A stretch of DNA of 64,000 bases, taken from positions 771,501-835,500 of the forward strand of contig NC_062242.1 of assembly GCF_905475465.1 (NCBI RefSeq), given 5' to 3'. The notes beneath the pieces are model-generated. The model was given only the letters and a program-made list of their open reading frames with translations. It did not search any database and was not told where the DNA came from. A program made the translations under genes and the position numbers. Source of the stretch: Pieris napi. Taxonomy: Eukaryota > Arthropoda > Insecta > Lepidoptera > Pieridae. Below, in pieces: positions 1 to 10,465 of the stretch; positions within the stretch are counted from its first letter, which is position 1; each line of letters opens with the position of its first letter.

Positions 1-1510
1 TACCGATATTAGCTACTGACTATTGGAATTATATATCATTAAAGAAAAACAATACAATTAATTAACAAAATGGTTTCATCGATTTGACAATAATACCACT
101 CATTAACAATAGGTAGCTATATTACATTATCTTAGATCCGCTTTTAATTTTATTATTTGGGTCACATCCGCGTTCCCGATATTCAAAATATTACTTATTT
201 CATCTTATTTTGTTATATAATTATATATAATTAGTATAAATTTTCCCGGAAGTTGTAGTATTTTTGCGATTTCTGTGACTAGGCACAAAAAACCCAAGAG
301 GTCCGTAAGAAACATGTTAAGGTACTTCACCTAAGCTTTTGTCGTTAACATTTTAATCAATTAAAACAGATTCTTTCGTATAAATATGTATATAACATAA
401 GATATTATTATTATTATTGTACCATTTCACAATTTTTGTATAAACGCGTAACGTGCTAATCATTGTACAGTATGCTGGCTCCCATACCGATAATTTAGAA
501 GAAGAAATTACGGAAATTATTATAATATAACACAATATACAGGGAAAATTTACTGAGCGATTATTAACCTTTTTAAAAGTCAATACAGCGGCTAAAACCG
601 TTAATTTACCTTTTATCGTATTAAAAAAATTGGTTTAGTTAGATATTTCTATAAATCTCACCAAGTTAATCTATATAATTAAAGGTATGTAGCCACAAGA
701 TGGATGTTTTAAAACGTAACAATGCGGTGATAAAAAGAAAAATCTCTGTAAAGACAGGAAAAAGTCCATGTTTATAGTTTAATGGCGGCCCGCTCAATTT
801 CATGAACTATGTCCAACTCGTTATAGCTGCAATCCTTTTCGTCATTAACAACATTTTCAAACTAAACCCTCTTCATTTACCCGCACAATTAGAGACAGTT
901 ATTCCAGGGAGCTGGAATCATCACGATTATAATTGCCCGTCACACATACCTACACCACTTGGAGACATAGATACAAGAGACTATTACGCTTTCTTTCATG
1001 GGAAACTAGTGTTGTACTATGCTATTAAGCTCTGGTACAACGTTTAATTTGTTTGGGTATTTAAGTCTTTTTTTGTTAGTGGGATCTCGCTGTTAGCGTG
1101 AAGGACATGCACAGCCCGAACAGTTTTGGCCTGATAAAGAAAGCATTTCAGTCATCGTTGCCAATGTCATATAGCCTTTGTATAATATAGGATTTTATTT
1201 GAAACATAGTATATCTACCTTATGGTTTCGGTTACGGTACTTATGTATCGGTTGGTACTAATAGCTTAAGTCCTTTATTCATTGTTTTGTGTAGCTTTGT
1301 TCTTTTTGCAAAATAAATACAATAAGATAGTTGTAATATCTGAATGATTTATGGGTAATACAATGAAGTTTTGCGGTGTATATTTATACCGTTTTATGAC
1401 CTTTTTTTGTTTTGGTTTTCTGGGTTTGACAAAATATAATATAATATTTTAGTTTACATAAATCAAACAGAATTATAATTGAATTTTACTTCATATATGT
1501 CGCCGATTTT
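1..1510. other. AT-rich DNA without a recognised gene
   Basis: No transposon family or conserved coding motif is visible. The only notable open frame is the one at 802-1047, listed separately. The stretch could be first-intron or upstream DNA of the cytokine-like gene, because that gene's start exon must lie somewhere before 4421. Confidence 0.5.
802..1047 (+). CDS. Possible small secreted or membrane-anchored protein, unrecognised
   Basis: An 81-codon ATG-to-TAA frame. Residues 1-20 are hydrophobic (MNYVQLVIAAILFVINN...) and could be a signal peptide or anchor. The rest is polar with one cysteine and matches no family I know. Codon third positions are less AT-biased than the flanking DNA, which mildly favours coding. 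No TATA box, intron or poly(A) context supports it. A chance frame is as likely as a real gene. Confidence 0.22.
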   Translation: MNYVQLVIAAILFVINNIFKLNPLHLPAQLETVIPGSWNHHDYNCPSHIPTPLGDIDTRDYYAFFHGKLVLYYAIKLWYNV

Positions 1511-2949
1511 CGTTCGGTTAATTGTGAATACCGTAAGATAAGTTATCGCGCCACGCGCTACTCGCGATAATTCGTCTTATTATGCGCAGTCAAATTTTAC
1601 GACCACTTCGGTTGTTAAGCATTTCGAACAAAATGAAGTATTCGTTCTCAATTTAAAACACCCAATTTAATGTTAATTTAATGATTTTCTTTGTTCAACA
1701 AACGTGTCTATTAATAGCCCGGATATAATAATTGTATTCGATCCCAATCGGAGAACTAATGAGTCGTTTGGCATAGACTGTCGCATTTATCTCCTCTTTA
1801 TTTACATAATCACTCGCAGGCGCCTACCGCGAAGCCCCGCCAAACGGAATAGCGCGTACTTTTCTCAGTTTTGGAGTCGAAATTCTAGTTAGCAGAGCGC
1901 GATTTCTTTTTAAAAAGGTTAACAAGGTGCTCTCGTTTGGGTCCTTTTTCTTGCCGCACAGCCTCCTTTTGTGTACGAGCGAGCTGTTAAAAAATAAACG
2001 AATTCTTTGTTTCTCGGGTAGTCGAGCCGACCTCCGACGCGGTCCCTACTTTTTTATGCCCCCTTATAACCTGTGTATTACCTACGTGTAGGTATCCACG
2101 GTTTATGGTCGGTCAGATCTTCAATGGGCTAAGGAATTCGATCGAGTCTCCTCATGATCCATTTATATTTTTTAACATAGTAATTACTGATCCTTTAAAT
2201 GAGATACTTTTGGAATCTTGTAATTTGGTCTTGAAAATTTTTGATGTTTTGACGCGAAAAAATTGCATCGACGGAAAGACGCATACTAAAGATGTTTGCA
2301 TTTAGATTGGGATTATTAAAAAGAGATTAGATGTGAATTATTTTAACATTTTGTTGATTGAAGGCTTGAAAAATTATATGATGTTACGATCGGCGGCTCT
2401 ACATCTTTTTACGAGCTGACCTGTTAGTTTTTTTGGTTGAACTTTTGTCGGTGAGCTGCGGTTGCTTGCTTTTGACCGGCGCACTAATAAAATGTTATGA
2501 TCGTGTGTTTAACGCGTGTTGTGTGTCGGACCTTCCTTTTGACATGATCATTATTGCCCGGCTCCACCTTTGCGGTCGTCTTTTGTACCAGCCTTGTTAT
2601 TGCATCAATTAAGTAGTATAGTCTACAACTAAATCGCATCTAACTAGTTAGCGCTCTCACAGCCTTATTTACGCCATCATTAAAAAAGTGAAATGAAATG
2701 GAATATATCGCGATTTCCTTTCATCCCAAGGGGCGTGTGATAATCGAGTTCCGTTCAGAGTTTAGTTAAATAATAAGCGGCGGAGCTTATAACTATAATT
2801 TTCTTTTATTTGGCCGCCGCTTGAGCCGCAGGCTAAGCAACAAAATCGCCACAGAACTCGCTAACGAGAGGTAAAAATAAAAAGTCTCACAATTTTACAC
2901 GATCGGCAATTCGTTGTCCATTTTAGGTGGAGTTTGTATGTAAAATAAT
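1511..2949. other. GC-richer upstream island, possible promoter or enhancer
   Basis: About 1.52-2.14 kb is clearly less AT-rich than its surroundings and carries many CG dinucleotides. It contains an 8-bp inverted repeat, TTATCGCG at 1543-1550 and CGCGATAA at 1563-1570, around a 12-nt loop. Open frames at 1704-1892 and 2105-2305 have no recognisable content. The position upstream of the cytokine-like gene makes a control region plausible, but no core promoter is convincing. Confidence 0.3.
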
Positions 2950-3213
2950 GAGCAGTGTTGGCCTAGTGGCTTCAGCGTGCGACTCTCATCCCTCAGGTCA
3001 TAGGTTCGATCCCCGGCTGTGCACCAATGGACTTTTTTCTATGTGCACATTTAACATTCGCTCGAACGGTGAAGGAAAACATCGTGAGAATACCGACATG
3101 TCTTAGACCCAAAAAGTCGACGGCGTGTATCAGGCACTGAAGGCTACTTGCCTACTTGCCTATTAGATTACCAATCATGAAACAGATACAGAAATCTGAG
3201 GCCTAGGCCTAAT
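2950..3213 (+). mobile_element. tRNA-derived SINE
   Basis: The copy opens with a tRNA-like head (TGTTGGCCTAGTGGCTTCAG) carrying a plausible A box. A pol III B box, GGTTCGATCCCC, follows, then the body shared with the other copies (TGAAGGAAAACATCGTGAG, CCCAAAAAGTCGACGGCGTG). It ends after the ATCTGAGGCC motif and lacks the usual GTAGCGCCACTGATT 3' end. Confidence 0.85.
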
Positions 3214-3785
3214 AATAAATCAGATGTATTTTTAACATCTGACTGTTAAATATCTAAACATTGTAGCCTCAATGAAATGGCGTAAAATCCTATAATGTTA
3301 GTCACTATAGTAGACATAACACATGTGATTCACTCACTGAGTCAAAACAGTAAGAGTAAATAAGAGGCCATCAGTGAGTAACGCCGAAACGGACGATTAT
3401 GATCTAGTTAATTGTATTTTGCGATAATTTATTCCCCATGAAGGTTAATTATATTGTTTCATATGTGTTTGTTGTGTTATTATTTTGAAAAAAAGTTCCG
3501 TAAATATATCCACAGCACCGTTAAATTTGCCGCATTAATGATTCACGCAAGTTCACCGGACAATTAGCAAAGGCTGTCCACCTCTGGGCCGCGATGTATT
3601 TATTCATCGGATGTTCAACGATTACCATAATCGATACAATAGTGTGCGCCGCATACGCAACAAGCTTTTTAATTTCATTGACAAGATGCAACTGAATTTC
3701 GGGTAATCAAATAATGTCAACGGGCGGTCACGTGACAGCACCACGGTGTAGGATAGGATTAATATGACTTTACATGTAGACGGTT

Positions 3786-4100
3786 CAGAGGAGTTGTTTG
3801 GATTGATACCTGGAGCCGATTTTCATCAGCGGACGTCGAGGCTGAATATGAAATTCCACACGTATCACCTCAAGGTCCGTCGTTCCACATGAGCGTTTTT
3901 CAATGCAATTTTTAACCAGCTGCCTACCGAAGTATTTCCGAACCAATTGGACATAGGGTCCTTAAAAGATCGCACCAACTCTTAACAGGTTGGCAATGCA
4001 CTCGCGAACCACTGGCATTGAGAGTGTCCATGCGGGGCGGTATCACTTAACATCAGATGATGCCTTCTGCCTGTTTGCTTCTTATTCTATAAAAAGAAAG
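3786..4100 (+). mobile_element. LINE 3' fragment, group A, dead
   Basis: The C-terminal end of a non-LTR reverse transcriptase ORF with its 3' tail. The translated trace FHQRTSRLNMKFHTYHL leads into a PTEVFPNQLD-like block and a TREPLALRVSMRGGIT-like tail, with frame breaks. The end reads CAGATGATGCC...TTCTATAAAAA. It sits just upstream of coding exon 2 of the cytokine-like gene, so it is probably in that gene's first intron. Confidence 0.75.
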
Positions 4101-4421
4101 ATTTCTATATTTCAAAAACGCACTGAATTATTTGTTTTTCTTGCTTGGCGCGCTCAGTCTCAATCACTCTTAGATGACTAAATACCATTAATTTCAATTA
4201 TATGCAAAATAATGGAAGCTCTTTCGGTACAGTATATAAATAATGTATGAATGTACTTGATATGTAGAAGTATATCTAATTGTTATCAAGTTGATGTTGA
4301 TAGATATTGGCAGTATCCACTTGACTGACTTCTTATGGCTGCTGAAAAGCAGAAACATGAGCTTTGTGTGTCTATATCTGTAGTAAATTTTTATTTATAT
4401 TAACGTGTCATTAATTTTCAG

Positions 4422-4582
4422 GATACGTCAACGTCTGCGCAGCAGTTTGCCTTGTTCTTCTGGTGGGAGGGCTCTCACCGCAGTCGACAGCGGCACCCCA
4501 TAATCGAAGTATGGACAGACAACGTAGGTCATCCTCCCAGGAGAATCACATTTGGGGAAACCCTTGTGATTATGGCTCTGAT
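4422..4582 (+). CDS. Coding exon 2: signal peptide, propeptide, pre-helix A segment
   Basis: Acceptor TTTTCAG ends at 4421 and donor GTAAGT starts at 4583. The first codon takes one base from the missing exon (phase 1); G there would give Gly, C or A would give Arg, T would give a stop. The exon holds the hydrophobic core VNVCAAVCLVLLVGGL, the NRS sequon, the RQRR site and the first mature cysteine (GNPCDYGSD). Confidence 0.85.
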
Positions 4583-7500
4583 GTAAGTACCCATGAACGC
4601 GGGCTATATTAAATTTTCGTTAGTAAGTTTGACTAATAAATTTTATAATAAAAGTACCAAACATATTTAAATTTAATTTTGTTTTTGAGTTTTCATTTGT
4701 AAATATACTGTGTTTAATTTATTTGAATATCTTTTTGAAATAAAATGAAATAACAATAAACGTTTTAATTTTCAGAGCAAATCGTTAAAATACTCAGCAA
4801 AACTAGCTAAAGAAGTAGAGATTCAAGCGAGGAACGCCCTCAATGCGGCATCGGAGTATAAAGATAAATTTGTAAGTACTTGATTAATATATATAAAATT
4901 ACCTAGCTTCGCCCGCGTTGTTATTATGTATTTTACTTATTAAGAAAGAATAACATACTACACATACTACATACACACATTATTAGTGAAAACTGTATAC
5001 GTACATAAATCTGCCAGGTAGTCTTTGAGTTTATCGCGTTCATACACACAAGTGTAGGTATACGTGATATTTTCGGATACATATCAGAAACAATTATTAA
5101 CAAAATTTGGCACGAATTAAAGATAGATAATATTTGTGGATAGACATCGACGAGGTTCTAAGCAGAATATTTGAAATATTTGCTTTCATTGACGGTGTTG
5201 GACGAGTAACGAGACAATTGCAGCGTAGTAATCGCATCGATATTCCCGCCGCGTAGCGCTAAATGAACGGACGCAGCCTGCGACCGGCCAATACCTATAA
5301 AACCGAACTAAGGACATCGCATGTACCTTTAGGGCTCAATAATTATTCATTTATTTGTGAATGCTGCGTACAATGCAAGTTCGATAACATAATTTAGTGG
5401 GTGTTAGGTGAAATCTCATACTAAGAGTGATCGCAAAATTTCAGTCATTAGCAATTCTTTGCGTGCACCTTTTTAGCGCCATTTTCTCACCGCGTCGGAT
5501 GGCGTGGAAGAGATTGCATCAGCGCGGGCGCCGCCGGTTTCGCCTCTGTACGTCCGCTGTCGCTTCCTCCCTTTTAATTATAATTTTGTACTGCGTTTAT
5601 TTTACGCCAAATCACCACATCGGCAGACCTCAATTTTGAACGCGTTTTAAACCCCCCAATTACGTTAACACCCAAAAAATTACATATTACATTCACGCTC
5701 GGAACCGATGCCGATCGAATTTGCATTCAGGAATTTTTACGACCGTACGTTGAGTAATAAGAATCCCAATGGGACAATTCAATCATTATAATCCCGAGAA
5801 TATTATATTTCCGAATCGGAAGTAAGGTGGCCCGAGCAATGAGCAGTAATGTGATGTCGTCGCGCCACGAATCATTTATGGATGACCTTCTACCACGACG
5901 GCACGCGTGACATTCGTTGTCACAACGATCGGAGTACATTTCGATAACAATTGGTATTAACTGAGAATGATCGAGTGTTGGACGGTTAATGGAAAGGGAA
6001 CAATGAATGAATATCCATTCGTGTAGGCCAGCTGTGTTGAGTGACGTTCGCGTATGAGGTATGGTAGCATTTGTAATAGGCTCGCCGGTCGTAACGACGG
6101 CGACGTCCTGTCCGCTCACTGCTGCCTCTCCATCGTAAAATGACATTATCAACGCACAGTAGCCGGAACGAACTACAGGACGATGCGCATACGCACCGAA
6201 TACTGATTGCGCATTAGTATTGCACGACACACCTGCCCGACGATTTTTTTCTGTCTCTCCCCATAATGTCGGTCATTCGTTAGTAATGTATCATTTATTG
6301 GTATCGACACTTCACTATAGTTTTAGTAATGCTAGTCGCAAGGACGTTAGTATGTAGTATTTTGACATTATTAGGTTCTTATTTTGCAGCTAAAGGTGCT
6401 TTAAGTAACTTAGGTTAATAATGCCAATTTTGAAGAAATTGTAAGCATATTGTAAATAATAACGGTATAGAAAAAAATACCGTGTGATACAAAACACAAT
6501 ATCCAAATTACTCGAGTTATCTGTCGTCAGCTCATTCCTTATAAATAACTGGCCGTGCTTTACCGAGAACGCAATAACAAATTCAACGAACCCTACCGGT
6601 ACTGTGTGACTCCGCACTGGCCACCGTGTGAATGTGCCACAGCATTCGTGTTTTTAGACTACGCCGGTGTCAAATTATCGCATCATATTTTGACGGTTGA
6701 ATTGCTCAGATATTCATCAAGATAGCCGAAACCTTTGCTTTAAAAATGTAATATGAAAAATGATCGAGGCGAGACTGTGCCGCGTTCATTTACGCTTATC
6801 GACTCCGTTACGTTTCTTGATACATAAACATTGAATTATACATGACATTACATACAATATGTACATACTTAGTGCGATAGCGTTGTTCACACAGGCGACA
6901 GGCTGTCTGCGGCGTTGGAGACGTGTGCGGACGAGTGTAAGCGATGTAGTGCGCTTGTGTGGGTGCTTGTTTGTTTGATAAGCTTCCGATGTTTCGAGCT
7001 AGCTATCCGGATGCTAAGTCGTCAAATTTCTTAGATCCCACCCACGGGACCTGTGATTGCATTATTGCATGCAGGTGCCTCCTTGTCTCTGAGTATTCAA
7101 TGATATTTACTTTTGAATCAAAATAACAAATTTTATTGAGGACTTTAAAATTTAAATTTCGAACATTACTTTTATTAACGATACACAAATATCAATAATT
7201 TGACCAATGATTTAGTGTCTTAAAAATCAAATTACATACATATATGTATATATAAAATTTTTCAATAAAAATATTCCATTATACACATACAATAGGTATA
7301 TAACAATTGTCCAAGGCTTTAATATCTACCGGACGAACACCTGCGTCTAAACTTAGTGCTCAAGTATATAATTGTCAACACGACACATTCCTCTCATCAT
7401 AATTACTTGAAATTTAATTTTAAATTATACAGAACATGCCAATTAACTGAACAATTTTTTTTAAATATTTGGCTATTCACAATAATGTCTACTTGTGTTG

Positions 7501-9700
7501 TAATTAAAATTCTCTTTCAAAACAAGCAATATAGATAAAATCTTTCACAATAATAATTTTGGTAACGATTTGTATGCGCTTAATCAGCGTTATTGTAATG
7601 CAATATTTTACCGTAATCGCCAAATATTGTAAGGGACACTTATTTAAAATAAATGTTGCATCTGCTTCCAATGTTGGCGAAAATTGTACTCTAATGTATG
7701 GATATATGGTTTATATTTGATAAACAGTTGTTAGTCACGTATATTGGGATCGTAGTGTCAAATTTTAATGTTGAAACGGTTTTATTACGTGACATGTCGG
7801 CGGTAGTGGACAGACCTCCTGTTTCGATCTCATCTTTCACACGACCTTGGCTGACCCATGATAATACTTATCAAAATATTTTGTTCAAAATTTTCCTTAT
7901 ATGCTACTGAATTTACGATTGAGTCAAAACAAGTTTCTTTTTGAGATTTGAGAGAGACAGAAAACTAGTAAAATGAATTATATTAGATTAAAGGATAAAT
8001 AATTGACTTACGTGAGCGGTCGAAATATCCGAAAGTACTAAGAACCAGGACAATTTGTGGCCCTTATATACTGGAGGAAATTGCTTATCGTTCCTTCAAT
8101 CTTCTTTTCCATTGAAGTCAATCAACGCGTACGAACTGGTCTCTATTTTTGTCATTCAAAGAACCATGCTGATTCACAAGGCTACCATACTTTATGTCTT
8201 ATTTTGGACACTCTTTTCTGAACACATTCCTGACTATTTTAAGATCATAAAGTATGGACACACTACTTTCACTTTATAGAGCTACTGAAGAAGTGAAATA
8301 TGTGGTTTTTAGAGTAGTAGCGGTTATACGCTTGCTTAAAACGTAATATCATTTACAAGGAAGATTGTGGACACTATAAACGAATAATGATTCCACGTAG
8401 AGCAATTTCTGTAGTTAATCTATCTGTGGGCGGAGCATAATATTTAAGTATTAAGAACGCTGGAGTTCACGAAACATTAATTATTATTCTTAATATTATA
8501 TATTTATTGTTCTAGGTCAAGCTTCATAGTTTCTCAACATATGAAGATTTACTCAGCACCTGGAGTGGAACCGATTGGCTCAAGGGCTACAGCTGGTTAA
8601 ATCAAGAAGTTAAAGACGGTCTGCCGCACGGAAATCTTCGTTACACCGGTGTCACTGATGAATACCTGGACAATTTAATGGTATGTTTTTGTCATCAATA
8701 GGTCTATTGAATCCATGATCTAAACTAACGCTTTTAAAAAAATTTAAGTTATAAAGTATCAAGCAATTCAGATAATGACCGGTGGTTACTTAACAAATAC
8801 GATTTGATTGTTTTATAAACGAAAGGCGGCGAATTCGCTGATGCCAAAAACGTGCATCCGTATGTGTTTTTCAATCGATTTCAAAGAACCGGCATCGTCG
8901 GTGGCACTTATTGTTGTCAGCCGACTATAGTTTACGTGAGAACACAATGGTTTCGCAATGTGGATGGTTCGACAATCTTCGAAATTGGATTGATAAAGGT
9001 TTTGAAACCGCGGAGGGAATTGAGCGCAATTTGATTGGCGCGATTTCATATAGCATTTTCATAATGATTAATTCTTGACGTTTTTAACATTATATTTTTT
9101 CTTACAGAATAATATTGACAGTCATCTGCCGTCAATGTACAGGGGTTTGAAGATGGTAGTCGCTGGACTGTATCTTGTAAGCACTGAAGGCTTGAATGAT
9201 GACATCAGGTCTGATGCTGAACTCAAACAGAACATCACGAAGACCATGCACAATGCTCGGGCTGTTCTATGCTTATTTAGTGTAAGTATCAGAATTTGTG
9301 GAATTCTAGAATATTATATTATCATAACAGTATAAAATATAATATGCCGATCACGTATATGACATGTTTTCATATTTACGCTGAAAAATTATGAAGAATT
9401 GATCAAAATAAGTTCAACGGGCGTAGATTTTACTACCTAAGTTGCGTCTTTATATCTAAAGTTATAGGTATTATTATCGCGTACATTACTTTATTAACGA
9501 ATTTTCTCTCATTGTTTCAGGATGTATTGAGATCTCGTAGCCTTGAAGTAGCTCCACTCCTAGACTCGGAACTTCCCGACTTCAAGAACGATAAGGTTCT
9601 CTACGCATTTCTAGTATACAGGGACACACTTAACTACTTAGACTACCTTTCTGATGTCTTCAAGAAGATGTATGTTGTAGACTCACAGAAGACTGATTGA
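4422..9700 (+). CDS. Secreted four-helix-bundle protein, candidate class I helical cytokine (5' partial)
   Basis: Coding exons 4422-4582, 4776-4871, 8516-8680, 9108-9281 and 9521-9700 join in one frame to TGA, giving 258 residues (numbered here from the first visible codon). Residues 3-18 are a hydrophobic signal core, with cleavage likely near STA|AP (24-25). RQRR at 33-36 is a furin-type site. Cysteines are at 49 and 196; sequons are N28-R-S and N183-I-T. Predicted amphipathic helices: A about 55-86, B about 133-166, C about 176-207, D about 222-251, with a roughly 45-residue A-B loop. Visible introns are phase 1,0,0,0,0. A stop lies in frame before 4421, so the start is in an upstream exon. 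Known: class I cytokine genes have a phase-1 intron in the signal peptide, then phase-0 introns. Inferred: an extracellular ligand, perhaps for a Domeless-type receptor. Alternative: an unrelated secreted helical protein. Confidence 0.85.
4776..4871 (+). CDS. Coding exon 3: helix A
   Basis: A 96-bp, 32-codon exon with phase-0 ends. Acceptor TTTTCAG ends at 4775 and donor GTAAGT starts at 4872. The whole exon reads as one charged amphipathic helix rich in Ala, Lys and Glu (AKLAKEVEIQARNAL). The preceding intron is only 193 bp. Confidence 0.87.
4872..8515. other. Large third intron with a GC-rich island
   Basis: This 3.6-kb intron separates helix A from the A-B loop. About 5.2-6.3 kb is GC-rich. 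It has CCAAT at 5288-5292 and TATAAAA at 5296-5302. It also holds a 167-codon minus-strand open frame at 5727-6230 with no recognisable domain. TTCCGAATCGGAA at 5811-5823 is a 13-bp palindrome. An enhancer or alternative promoter is possible. No transposon is obvious. Confidence 0.4.
8516..8680 (+). CDS. Coding exon 4: A-B loop and start of helix B
   Basis: 55 codons, phase-0 ends; acceptor TTCTAG and donor GTATGT. The tryptophan- and glycine-rich part (STWSGTDWLKGYSW, GLPHGNLRYTG) suits a long inter-helix loop. The last nine residues (TDEYLDNLM) begin helix B, which continues in the next exon across the intron. Confidence 0.88.
9108..9281 (+). CDS. Coding exon 5: helix B and most of helix C
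   Basis: 58 codons, phase-0 ends; acceptor CTTACAG and donor GTAAGT. YRGLKMVVAGLYLV completes a hydrophobic helix B. After a short acidic turn (LNDDIRSD), ELKQNITKTMHNARAVLCLF starts helix C and carries the second sequon and second mature cysteine. Confidence 0.88.
9521..9700 (+). CDS. Coding exon 6: end of helix C, C-D loop, helix D, stop
   Basis: 59 codons plus TGA; acceptor GTTTCAG. DVLRSRSLEV ends helix C, a loop with two prolines follows, and the aromatic helix KVLYAFLVYRDTLNYLDYL leads to SDVFKKMY. An aromatic, lysine-ended final helix is what the CNTF/CLCF1 type of long-chain cytokine shows, judged from memory rather than by alignment. Confidence 0.88.
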   Translation, partial: DVLRSRSLEVAPLLDSELPDFKNDKVLYAFLVYRDTLNYLDYLSDVFKKMYVVDSQKTD

Positions 9701-10420
9701 TGATTTACAATAGAACGGAATTAGTTACACGATACAACTGTATTTCGATGGTGATAAGTGTTATGACGTATGTAAAGAAGTACTTAGTATGTGTGTAACT
9801 TGTTCACGTCTGACCCATTTTTGTATTATACTCGGGCTGTCTACTTAACCGATGGTGCTTTTAAATGTAGTTAACAATTTTAGCCGAGAATCTCGCACCA
9901 TCAATAGTAGTGAATTATTTTGCCATTATATTGCCATTTCGGTCCAGAGCGAAACAGTTCCTGTATGTAAATAGTTGTTTAAATTATTTATTAAGGAGGC
10001 AGCTTAATTCTAAATTTTCCGCTAGTCAAGGTTATTTATTTCGTACAATTCATAGTTTCAATTTAGAAATTTGTAGTATAAGTGACTCTCATTCCACCAA
10101 ACTTGCGTGCTAGTAAATTATTATTTGATTGTTTCATCTGAGTGTTTTGATATGAATGTTATCGAGGGAAAGATTGAAGCAGAAATAATTTGATTTGTAC
10201 ATTTTATTCTAGTTTCCTTTTAGTTTTACTCGAATTCTTTGTTAACTATTTATATCGCTGTTACAAAACTATGACTAGCTTTAATGAAGCAGCTAATTAT
10301 ATTGTAAAATATAGAGCCAGTGTATTTATGACTTAATCATTATTTGTATAGTTCAAATAGTATTTATGACTGCGCAAACGGCTATGTTTGTGATATTAAA
10401 TTATTACAATTATTATTTAT
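9701..10420 (+). promoter_or_regulatory. 3' untranslated region with AU-rich elements
   Basis: The nonamer TTATTTATT occurs at 9984-9992, 10032-10040 and 10413-10421, along with scattered ATTTA pentamers. Such elements mark many cytokine mRNAs for fast decay, but the DNA is AT-rich, so chance copies are expected. The first poly(A)-signal-like hexamer is ATTAAA at 10395-10400; an AATAAA lies further on near 11012. The true 3' end is not fixed. Confidence 0.45.
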
Positions 10421-10439
10421 TTTTATTTGACCCTAAAAA

Positions 10440-10465
10440 CCTAACAAAACACATGTTTTATTAGG
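10440..10465. repeat. Short palindrome after the 3' untranslated region
   Basis: CCTAACAAAACA and TGTTTTATTAGG form a 12-bp inverted repeat with one mismatch around a 2-nt centre. It lies about 40 bp past the ATTAAA signal. Confidence 0.5.

Noticed and set aside
5427..5639. 70-codon plus frame with a signal-peptide-like start in the cytokine gene's third intron
   Set aside because: It begins at GTG, not ATG, and has no conserved content; it follows from the local GC-rich composition.
5727..6230. 167-codon minus frame as an independent gene
   Set aside because: No domain, TATA box or splice signals on that strand; kept only as part of the intronic island finding.
8813..9049. Overlapping frames on both strands in the fourth intron
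   Set aside because: They lie between confirmed exons, are open on both strands, and show no known motif; local GC content explains them.
9075..9335. Continuous 86-codon frame read through exon 5
   Set aside because: Only 9108-9281 is coding; the ends of the frame are intron sequence beyond clear acceptor and donor sites.
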